Shown here: one piece after another, positions 1 to 5,094 of the stretch
Position numbering within the stretch: position 1 is the stretch's first letter
Layout of the letters: every line of letters starts with the position of its first letter
NCBI GenBank assembly: GCA_026713405.1
Contig: JAPOON010000019.1
Span: 1-6,402, forward strand
Length of the DNA: 6,402 bases
Source of the DNA: Gammaproteobacteria bacterium
GTDB taxonomy: Bacteria; Pseudomonadota; Gammaproteobacteria; Pseudomonadales; Azotimanducaceae_A
Direction: 5' to 3'
Notes under the pieces: model-generated
The model's database searches: none
The model's input: the letters and a program-made list of their open reading frames with translations, nothing else
What the model was told of the DNA's origin: nothing
Translations under genes and position numbers: made by a program

Positions 1-530
1 ATAGAGTATTCGGACTGTATGGCGGCGACGGGGTGCGTGGCGTGTGCCCGCCTGAGGGTGTCCGCCGACATCTCGGAGACGCCGATATTGCGGATCTTCC
101 CGGCCTGTACCAGGTCTGCCAGTCCGCCAATCGACTCCTCGATGGGTACCTTGCGGTCGAGCCGGTGCATGTAATAGAGGTCGATGACGTCGGTGTTCAG
201 GCGGGCGAGGCTCTCGTCGCACTGGGCCTTGATCGCTTCCGGGCGACCGTCCATCCCGCGCTTGCCGTCCACGAATGCCATGACGCCCTTGCTGGCGAGA
301 AAGAACTCGTCTCGCCGGTGCATGATCGCAGACCCGAGTAGCCGTTCGTTGTTGCCGTCGCCGTAGAGGGTTGCCGTGTCGAAGAAGTCATAGCCGATGT
401 CGAGCGCCTGGTTGAGGAACCGTTCGGCGTCCTTGCGGTCCGTGGCCGGTCCGTATCCGTGGCTAAGGTTCATGCAGCCGAGGCCGATGGCGTTGACTTC
501 GGAATTTCCGATTCTCCGGCGAATAGGCAT
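1..530 (-). CDS. Aldo/keto reductase, N-terminal part (cut by left window edge)
   Basis: Translating the minus strand from ATG 530-528 gives 176 residues with no stop before the window edge. This is roughly the first half of an aldo/keto reductase (usual length about 310-340), a cytosolic NAD(P)H-dependent (beta/alpha)8-barrel enzyme that reduces aldehydes and ketones. All four family catalytic positions are visible: D51 (in FFDTA), Y56 (LYGDG), K81 (LASKG) and H122 (YYMHRLD). The stretch KIRNIGVSEMS (145-155) and the SEYS motif at 173-176 are typical of the YakC/AKR13-like branch, which also includes pyridoxal reductase-like members. The start is supported by an AAAGGA-type Shine-Dalgarno about 11 bases upstream. 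The missing C-terminal half carries the cofactor-specificity loop, so the substrate and NADH/NADPH preference cannot be judged. The paired palindromes just upstream suggest control by a dedicated repressor. The assignment to the superfamily is firm; the subfamily is inferred from motifs only. Confidence 0.93.
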   Translation of the reverse strand, partial: MPIRRRIGNSEVNAIGLGCMNLSHGYGPATDRKDAERFLNQALDIGYDFFDTATLYGDGNNERLLGSAIMHRRDEFFLASKGVMAFVDGKRGMDGRPEAIKAQCDESLARLNTDVIDLYYMHRLDRKVPIEESIGGLADLVQAGKIRNIGVSEMSADTLRRAHATHPVAAIQSEYS

Positions 531-576
531 GAGGCAGCTTTCCTTTGTGTTCTGGAATCGATGAAATCAGACTAGG

Positions 577-641
577 CGCGTTGCCGTTTGGCAACGCGAT
601 CAAGTTGCTTTGCAACTTGGAGAGGTAGTTCGAAAATGCAA
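577..641. promoter_or_regulatory. Tandem GTTGC/GCAAC palindromes upstream of the aldo/keto reductase (probable operator)
   Basis: Two perfect inverted repeats lie side by side. The first is CGCGTTGCC-GTTT-GGCAACGCG (577-598) and the second is CAAGTTGC-TTT-GCAACTTG (601-619). A further GCAAC half-site lies at 637-642. Both palindromes share the GTTGC/GCAAC core, which points to two adjacent binding sites for one dimeric regulator rather than an RNA hairpin. They sit 47-89 bases upstream of the aldo/keto reductase start, where they would cover its promoter. I cannot pick out good -35/-10 boxes on the minus strand. The regulator family is unknown; HxlR-, MarR- and TetR-type proteins often control such oxidoreductase genes. 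Confidence 0.6.
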
Positions 642-743
642 CTCATCCGTCGGTACTTGGGTCGCTCAACGAGTCTAGGTGCTCTGCCCGCCGCCTGTAA
701 ATCGCCGGTGGTGGGCGAGCGTCAGCGGCGGCGCAAAAGATGA
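636..743 (+). other. Short open frame of 35 codons downstream of the palindromes; doubtful gene
   Basis: An ATG at 636 follows a strong GGAGAGG Shine-Dalgarno-like run (619-625) at a spacing of 10 bases. It opens a 35-codon frame that ends at TGA 741-743. The product begins MQLIRRYLG and ends in a basic tail ERQRRRKR. I recognise no family. The position, divergent from the aldo/keto reductase across the palindromes, is where one would expect a regulator gene. The frame could therefore be the start of a decayed regulator, a leader peptide, or chance. The good ribosome site is the only real support. Confidence 0.15.
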
Positions 744-778
744 CGCCGCATGGCGCCGGCGCTCCGGTTCGCCGGAGC
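735..778 (-). terminator. Possible terminator after the GYD-domain gene
   Basis: Read on the minus strand, the GYD-domain gene stop (801-799) is followed 20 bases later by a perfect 7-bp GC hairpin, GCTCCGG-CGAA-CCGGAGC (778-761). After it comes a small CGCC-ATGC-GGCG hairpin (755-744), then TCATCTTTT ending at 735. The strongest stem is not directly followed by the T run, so efficient intrinsic termination is uncertain. Confidence 0.35.
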
Positions 779-798
779 ACCGGGTATGCACGCGAAAA

Positions 799-1119
799 TC
801 AGGCGCCGGGGGCGCGGTACGGCACGCTCTTGCTGACGGCGGCGTCGACGGTTTCCGGCGTCACGATGACGGTGACGGACACATCCAGGGCGCCGGCGGC
901 GCTGATGTTCAGGGATACCGCGGTGGCCGCCTCGTCGTCGGGGAGTTCCGTGATCAGGAAGAGGTCCCAGTCGCCGAACGCGTAGAAAAGATCCTGCAGG
1001 GTTCCGCCCATTCCCTCGATGGTCTGTCGCAGCGCTTCCCGCCGGCTGGTGCCGCCTTCCTTGAGCAGGCCCGTCACGCCCGCCTGCGTGTACTTGGCTC
1101 GAAAAAGGTATCTGGCCAT
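799..1119 (-). CDS. GYD-domain protein, 106 residues
   Basis: The product starts MARYLFRAKYT and has the features of the GYD domain family, a small single-domain alpha/beta (ferredoxin-like, dimeric) fold of about 90-105 residues. The whole protein is the domain: a first strand at 3-9, the QAGVTGLLKEGG helix region at 12-23, the RREALRQTIEGMGG helix at 26-39, the FYAFGDWDLFLI strand block at 45-56 (with GDWD in place of the usual GxYD) and a final strand around 80-90. The biochemical role of this family is not established. I chose ATG 1119-1117 because a GAGGT Shine-Dalgarno (1130-1126) sits six bases upstream; a start 45 bases further out would add an unconserved tail and cover this site. 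The gene is divergent from the metallo-hydrolase at 1184 with only 64 bases between, so the two may share a promoter region. No signal peptide is visible, so it is probably cytosolic. Confidence 0.85.
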   Translation of the reverse strand: MARYLFRAKYTQAGVTGLLKEGGTSRREALRQTIEGMGGTLQDLFYAFGDWDLFLITELPDDEAATAVSLNISAAGALDVSVTVIVTPETVDAAVSKSVPYRAPGA

Positions 1120-1183
1120 GGTTGTACCTCGGGTTTGATGACCGGATGATGAGCGCCCGTGCAATAAGGGTCAAGGTGCAACC
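1120..1183. promoter_or_regulatory. Divergent 64-base control region with mirrored initiation sites
   Basis: This spacer must hold the promoters of both the GYD gene (leftward) and the metallo-hydrolase gene (rightward). At each end the sequence read toward the gene is AGGT-R-CAACCATG (R is A leftward and G rightward). Both genes therefore have the same Shine-Dalgarno core, the same six-base spacing and the same ATG context, as an imperfect inverted repeat. TTGATG at 1135-1140 is a possible rightward -35, but no matching -10 is at a good spacing, so I do not define a promoter. Confidence 0.5.
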
Positions 1184-2533
1184 ATGAACAGGATCGGTCT
1201 GGCTACCGTAGTGTCGATGTGGGTATCGGTTTCGGTGGCTGCCACCGATGCGGAGAAGCTGCTTACGGCAAGAGGGGCGGAATTTTCGCAAGCCGTCATC
1301 GAAGTCACGGAAGGCGTGTACACGGCTGTGGGGTTCGGCGTTTCCACATCGACCATGATCGTCGGGGACGACGGTGTGGTAATCGTCGACACGCAGGTCG
1401 ATCCGCCCGCCGCCGAAGGCGTGCTCGCGGCCTTCCGGCAGATCACGGATAAACCGGTGAAAGCGATCGTCCTGACCCATGGCCACGGCGATCACACCGG
1501 CGGCATCGGCGTCTTTGCCGCCGCCGGCGACCCTGAAATCTGGGCGCGGCAAGGCTACGGCGAAGAGCGTCGCTGGCTGGAGGAAGCCGGTTTGCAGGTG
1601 CAACGTGCCCGGGGGGTCCGCCAGGCCGGATTCATGCTCACGCCGGACGAGCGCATCAACAACGGTGTAGCCCAGGCGTACTGGCCCAAACGGGGAGGAG
1701 CGGCTTTCGATGCCCAGGGGCAACCTACCCACTTCTTCACCGGGGCACGCAAGTCGCTCGATATTGCGGGGGTCCGCTTGGAACTGGTCGCGGCCGACGG
1801 CGAAACCGGCGACCAACTCTACGCCTGGCTGCCCGAGCGCAAGGTGCTCTTTGCCGGCGACAATTTCTACAAGTCCTGGCCCAACCTGTACGCGATCCGC
1901 GGCACGGGCTACCGGGACGTGCGCGCCTGGATTGACAGCCTCACGCGCATGATTGCCGAAGAACCCGACTACCTGGTGGGAGGCCACACCCGCCCGGTGC
2001 TCGGAGCTGAATCCGTGGCTGAAGTGTTGACCAACTACCGGGACGGCATCGCTTCAATATTCAAGCAGACGATAGCCGGCATGAACCGGGGCATGACGCC
2101 GGATGAACTGGCCGAGACGGTGGCCCTGCCACCGGAGCTTAAGGAACTGGACTACCTGAAAGAGTATTACGGCAACGTGGAATGGGGTGTCCGCGGGATT
2201 TTCCAGGGCTATCTCGGCTGGTTCGACGGCAATCCCTCGAACCTGTTCCCGCTGTCGCCGGCGCAAGAGGAGGGCCGCATGGCCGAATTGGCGGGCGGAG
2301 CCGAAGCGCTGCGTGCGGCAGCGCAAGCAGCGCTGGCCAAGGACCCTCAATGGACCGCGCAACTCTGCGACCACCTGCTGGCGCTCAACCCGGCCGACCC
2401 CGACGCCATGCTGCTGAAGGCGGATGCCCTGGACGCACTGGCGCAGCAACTGCTGACGGCGACCGGTCGCAACTACTACATGACGGTTGCGAAACAACTC
2501 CGCGGGAAGGCGCCGCGTCCGGTGAAGCAGTAA
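1184..2533 (+). CDS. Secreted metallo-beta-lactamase-fold hydrolase, alkylsulfatase-like (SdsA1 family, no SCP2 domain)
   Basis: This 449-residue protein has an N-terminal signal peptide (hydrophobic 5-19, likely cut near VAA-20), so it probably works in the periplasm. The zinc motif THGHGDHTGG (98-107) supplies H99, H101, D103 and H104. E207, D226 (in FAGDN) and H268 (GGHTRP) fit the remaining metal ligands of linear/secondary alkylsulfatases, which cleave the sulfate ester of detergents such as SDS. The NLYAIRGTGYRD block (234-245), YYGN (328-331) and GYLGWFDGNP (342-351) are signatures of that family, and residues 290-440 match its helical dimerisation domain. The protein ends there. SdsA1-type enzymes are about 650 residues with a C-terminal SCP2-like lipid-binding domain, which is absent here. 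The substrate may therefore not be a long-chain alkyl sulfate. ATG 1184 has an AAGGT ribosome site six bases upstream. It is divergent from the GYD gene. Confident in fold and family; substrate unproven. Confidence 0.9.
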   Translation: MNRIGLATVVSMWVSVSVAATDAEKLLTARGAEFSQAVIEVTEGVYTAVGFGVSTSTMIVGDDGVVIVDTQVDPPAAEGVLAAFRQITDKPVKAIVLTHGHGDHTGGIGVFAAAGDPEIWARQGYGEERRWLEEAGLQVQRARGVRQAGFMLTPDERINNGVAQAYWPKRGGAAFDAQGQPTHFFTGARKSLDIAGVRLELVAADGETGDQLYAWLPERKVLFAGDNFYKSWPNLYAIRGTGYRDVRAWIDSLTRMIAEEPDYLVGGHTRPVLGAESVAEVLTNYRDGIASIFKQTIAGMNRGMTPDELAETVALPPELKELDYLKEYYGNVEWGVRGIFQGYLGWFDGNPSNLFPLSPAQEEGRMAELAGGAEALRAAAQAALAKDPQWTAQLCDHLLALNPADPDAMLLKADALDALAQQLLTATGRNYYMTVAKQLRGKAPRPVKQ

Positions 2534-2668
2534 CCTCGGCCCGGCCGGAATATCTCTCGGTCGGTCAGTTGCCGGAACGGTTGCGACATTCCGCCCAGGG
2601 GTGTCGGTCTGTTGCTGGATAATTCTCGGGGATGGGACAAGTCGTCTCGAGCTGCTCCGCCTTCCCCG

Positions 2669-2732
2669 TTGTTACAGCGAAGCTGAAGCGTTATGTTATA
2701 CATAACATATGCATAAACCCTAAACATAAATT
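2669..2732 (+). promoter_or_regulatory. AT-rich palindromic operator/promoter of the toxin-antitoxin pair
   Basis: A perfect palindrome, TATGTTAT-AC-ATAACATA, lies at 2692-2709. Three CATAA repeats follow on the same strand at 2701, 2712 and 2725, roughly one helical turn apart. TTGTTA (2669-2674) with TATGTT (2692-2697) at 17 bases is a plausible, weak sigma-70 promoter whose -10 lies inside the palindrome. Binding of the antitoxin here would block transcription, the usual autoregulation of VapBC modules. The patch is much richer in A and T than the surrounding sequence. The link to the antitoxin is inferred from position. Confidence 0.6.
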
Positions 2733-2987
2733 ATGGCAGTTAGAACGACGATCATGTTGGACGAAGACACCCGTACAGCGGCACGTGAACTGGCACACCG
2801 CTATGGATGCTCCACCTCGGAAGCGATCCGGCGGGCGGTCATGGGGCACCGTGAAGTGGTTTTGGGTGTGCCGGATGCTCAACGCCAACAAAGAGCCCGA
2901 ATACTCAATCGCCTGTTCCAACTCTTCGAGGGTCACGATGCGGCGGACGAGATACGACGACTGAAGGAACAGGATGAGGGTTTCTGA
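2733..2987 (+). CDS. vapB: Ribbon-helix-helix antitoxin, VapB-like
   Basis: This 84-residue protein begins with a ribbon-helix-helix DNA-binding domain. The beta strand is VRTTIML (3-9), helix A is about 11-24, the turn is YGCSTSE (24-30) and helix B is EAIRRAVM (30-37). The rest is a hydrophilic tail with a helix around 49-66 and an acidic end (DEIRRLKEQDEGF) suited to covering the toxin. It should dimerise, neutralise the PIN toxin encoded next and repress its own promoter. Its TGA stop overlaps the toxin ATG by one base, a translational coupling usual for such pairs. No clear Shine-Dalgarno precedes ATG 2733 (the leader is CATAAATT), so initiation may depend on the unstructured AT-rich leader. 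The exact antitoxin subclass (VapB, CopG-like) cannot be fixed by eye. Confidence 0.88.
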   Translation: MAVRTTIMLDEDTRTAARELAHRYGCSTSEAIRRAVMGHREVVLGVPDAQRQQRARILNRLFQLFEGHDAADEIRRLKEQDEGF

Positions 2988-3403
2988 TGACAGTGCATCT
3001 CGATACCGACTTTCTGGTGTACGCGTTGTCTGTCGCTGGCCCGGAGCGGCGGAGGTTGCTCGAGCTGTCGGACTTGGGCGAAAGAGTCGAGATCAGTGCC
3101 GTTGCCTGGTACGAGTTCTGCCGTGGACCCCGCACGCCTGAGCAACTTGCGACCGCCCGCTCGTTTTTTGCCGACGATGGGGTCGTACCGTTCTCGGAAC
3201 ATACGGCTGCTGCCGCGGCGGAAACATTCCGCCGACTCGGTTCTCCGCGTCGCAGGGCAGGGGACATTGCGATCGGTACAACCGCGGCCATGCGCGACGC
3301 CCGGCTGATCAGTCGCAATGCAAGGGACTTTGCGGGAATTCCCGAACTTGAGGTGGAAGACGTGGTGAATTCGAGTGGGGGCGCCGGCCCGGTTGATGTC
3401 TGA
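2987..3403 (+). CDS. vapC: PIN-domain ribonuclease toxin, VapC-like
   Basis: This 138-residue PIN-domain protein has the normal length for VapC, a metal-dependent endoribonuclease that typically cuts tRNA or rRNA and arrests growth until bound by antitoxin. The acidic metal site is complete: D6 (HLDTDFL, with D8 nearby), E43 (WYEFCRG) and D93 (GDIAIGTTA). N111 and D114 in RNARDF supply the fourth position. The protein is therefore predicted to be catalytically competent. The start overlaps the antitoxin stop (TGATG), so the two genes form a translationally coupled operon. The last ten or so residues (SSGGAGPVDV) lie beyond the fold and look unstructured. The cleavage target cannot be predicted from sequence. 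Confidence 0.9.
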   Translation: MTVHLDTDFLVYALSVAGPERRRLLELSDLGERVEISAVAWYEFCRGPRTPEQLATARSFFADDGVVPFSEHTAAAAAETFRRLGSPRRRAGDIAIGTTAAMRDARLISRNARDFAGIPELEVEDVVNSSGGAGPVDV

Positions 3404-3459
3404 ACGCCAGTTTGCCCTGTTTGACTCCAATTGAAGGTGTTGTTGGTACCACTATGGCC

Positions 3460-3485
3460 CAGGTTGTGAGAATATCTACAACCTG
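3460..3485. promoter_or_regulatory. Long palindrome upstream of the Rieske oxygenase (probable operator)
   Basis: Perfect 8-base arms, CAGGTTGT and ACAACCTG, are separated by ten bases. The spacer contains a further AGA-ATA-TCT symmetry offset by one base. The element ends 22 bases before the oxygenase ATG, where a bound regulator would block or activate transcription. It shares no sequence with the other palindromes in the window, so it implies a different regulator. No T run follows, so it is unlikely to be a terminator for the toxin gene, although an RNA hairpin near the ribosome site is possible. Confidence 0.55.
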
Positions 3486-3507
3486 TGCTACTACCACTGA
3501 GACCGAC

Positions 3508-4851
3508 ATGGCAGAGCCGTCAAATATCTACGAAATTCAGAGCTATCCTGAGCAGCAGACGCGCGGTTCTCTGCTCGAGGGTCACCGCTATACCTCCCGG
3601 TCGTTCTTCGAACAGGAATGGGAAGGGATGTGGACCAAGGTCTGGCTGCTGCTCGGCCGCGAGTCCGAACTGCCCAATCCCGGCGACTGGCAGATGGAAC
3701 CGGTGGGGCCGGAAGAGATTCTCATGGTTCGCCAGAAGGACGGCGGCGTAAAGGCCTTCTACAACGTCTGCCAGCACCGCGGCAACCCGCTGGTGGAGGA
3801 CACCAAGGGCAGCGTGCGCCGCTTCGTCTGCAAGTACCACAGTTGGGCGTGGATGCCGGACGGCGAACTCAATTTCGCGCCGGACCGGGAAGATTTTCCG
3901 GAAGGCAATCCCTGCGGCAAGATGCGGCTGGAGGAAGTGGCCTGCGAAACCTTTGCCGGGTTCATCTGGGTGAACATGGACCCCAACTGCGTGAGCCTGA
4001 AGGAGTTTCTGGGCCCGATCTGGAGCGAGTGGCAGTTGCGCGACGTGCATACCTGGAAGCGCACCATGGCCAACAGCATGTGGCTGCCCTGCAACTGGAA
4101 GGTGGTACTCGACAACTTCAACGAGTCCTATCACGTGCCCACGGTACACATGGGGGCGACCACCGACACCAACCGCAAGGAGATTCGCGGCCACATCAAC
4201 ACCTACTTCAAGGAAACCAAGTTCGACCTGTCGAACGAGGGCCACAACCGCATGATCATGGAAGGCGGTTACGGCGTCGGGTCTACCGACAAGGAAGGCA
4301 ACATCCTGGAACCGCTGGTGAGCCAGCTGCGCTTCTGGGATCTGGACCCGGCAGACTTCAAGGGCCATCCGGAGAAGACCAGGGTTGCCATCCAGCAGGC
4401 GAAGCGGCGGCTCGGCGCAGGTAAAGGGTTCACCCACTACGACAAGGTTCCGGACGAGCAGTTCACCGATGCCTTCCACTACACGCTGTTCCCGAACTTC
4501 GCCGTATCGCTGTGGTCCGACGGCTTCCACTTTCTGCGCGCCCGGCCGCACCGTGACGACCCGCAGCAGTGCCTGTTCGACAATTGGTGGGTCGCGAGCC
4601 CGGCATCCATCGAGGCGGGCATCGAGCGTAACCACGGCGGCGCCGACGAGGTGCCGGTGACGCTGCTCGATTTCGAGGACGCCGCATCGATCGGCCCGGG
4701 CATCGAGGAGGACGTGGCCGTCTTCGTCACCCAGCAGCGCGGCTTCCGGTCGGGCGGGTTCAAGGGCGTGTACCTGTCAAAGCAGGAAATGCGCATCCGG
4801 CGCTATCACGAACTGATCGACGACTACATCGCGGGACGGCTGCCGAAGTAA
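3508..4851 (+). CDS. Rieske non-heme iron oxygenase, alpha (catalytic) subunit
   Basis: This 447-residue protein is a complete ring-hydroxylating-oxygenase-type alpha subunit, a cytosolic enzyme that uses O2 and electrons from a separate reductase to hydroxylate or demethylate its substrate. The N-terminal Rieske domain has C88-x-H90 (NVCQHRGN) and C108-x2-H111 (CKYHSW), the four ligands of the [2Fe-2S] cluster, 17 residues apart. In the catalytic domain, NESYHVPTVH (205-214) gives H209 and H214, and D402 (EEDVAVFVTQQRG) fits the third ligand of the mononuclear iron. The bridging residue between the two metals is Glu206 rather than the usual Asp. I start at ATG 3508, where homology-like sequence begins. 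Upstream in-frame ATGs at 3412 and 3454 would translate the palindrome into a Thr/Val-rich tail. The ribosome site is weak (GAGA). No reductase or ferredoxin is in the window. Substrate unknown. Confidence 0.93.
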   Translation: MAEPSNIYEIQSYPEQQTRGSLLEGHRYTSRSFFEQEWEGMWTKVWLLLGRESELPNPGDWQMEPVGPEEILMVRQKDGGVKAFYNVCQHRGNPLVEDTKGSVRRFVCKYHSWAWMPDGELNFAPDREDFPEGNPCGKMRLEEVACETFAGFIWVNMDPNCVSLKEFLGPIWSEWQLRDVHTWKRTMANSMWLPCNWKVVLDNFNESYHVPTVHMGATTDTNRKEIRGHINTYFKETKFDLSNEGHNRMIMEGGYGVGSTDKEGNILEPLVSQLRFWDLDPADFKGHPEKTRVAIQQAKRRLGAGKGFTHYDKVPDEQFTDAFHYTLFPNFAVSLWSDGFHFLRARPHRDDPQQCLFDNWWVASPASIEAGIERNHGGADEVPVTLLDFEDAASIGPGIEEDVAVFVTQQRGFRSGGFKGVYLSKQEMRIRRYHELIDDYIAGRLPK

Positions 4852-4890
4852 GCCGACAGGCGAAGCCATTCCATACACTTGCCTGCGGGT

Positions 4891-4917
4891 ACCAAGCTTG
4901 CCAGCCTGGTGCTTTTT
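4891..4917 (+). terminator. Weak candidate terminator after the Rieske oxygenase
   Basis: ACCA-A-GC (4891-4897) can pair with GC-C-TGGT (4904-4910) around a six-base loop with one mismatch, followed two bases later by TTTTT (4913-4917). The stem is short and imperfect, so this is only a candidate. If it works, the crotonase gene downstream would need its own promoter. Confidence 0.3.
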
Positions 4918-4980
4918 CGGGGGTTCCGACAACGCCGCGCGAACCGCCCGAGTGCGCCTGGGCATCGCGGTGTCAGTGCG

Positions 4981-5003
4981 GGGCCGCTCGGGAAACGCGG
5001 TCC
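4981..5003 (+). other. GC-rich hairpin in the leader region of the crotonase gene
   Basis: Between the oxygenase stop and the crotonase start (4852-5094) I see no coding sequence. The clearest structure is GGGCCGC (4981-4987) pairing with GCGGTCC (4997-5003), seven pairs including one G-U, around a nine-base loop. GTGCGGGG occurs just before and just after it. It does not match a riboswitch that I recognise, and in DNA this GC-rich it could arise by chance. Confidence 0.25.
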
Positions 5004-5094
5004 GTGCGGGGATTTTCCTCCGAGGATGGGGGTGTCACGTGCGCGGGTGCAAACATGCCCCGAGTCGACGTTTTGCAGACAGGAGAACTGATCG

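Noticed and set aside
722..1987. A very long open frame on the minus strand spanning the GYD gene and most of the metallo-hydrolase gene.
   Set aside because: It is antisense to two genes with clear motifs, has low-complexity Arg/Gly/Pro-rich sequence at its end and no recognisable domain. Long antisense frames are usual in GC-rich DNA.
2618..2623. GATAAT as a -10 box for an early promoter of the toxin-antitoxin pair.
   Set aside because: No -35-like sequence lies 16-18 bases upstream and there is no extended TG motif. The site next to the palindrome is a better candidate.
3412..3507. Upstream in-frame ATGs (3412 and 3454) as starts for the Rieske oxygenase.
   Set aside because: The added residues are Thr/Val-rich and unlike the family, and the segment holds the palindromic operator. 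ATG 3508 fits normal alpha-subunit length.
3520..4635. A 371-codon open frame on the minus strand opposite the Rieske oxygenase.
   Set aside because: It mirrors the codon structure of the oxygenase gene, contains no family motifs and has no supporting ribosome site that I could see.
4888..4900. GGTACC next to AAGCTT, resembling a cloning-vector polylinker.
   Set aside because: Only two adjacent six-base sites are present, and the flanks are ordinary genomic GC-rich sequence, so vector contamination is not supported.
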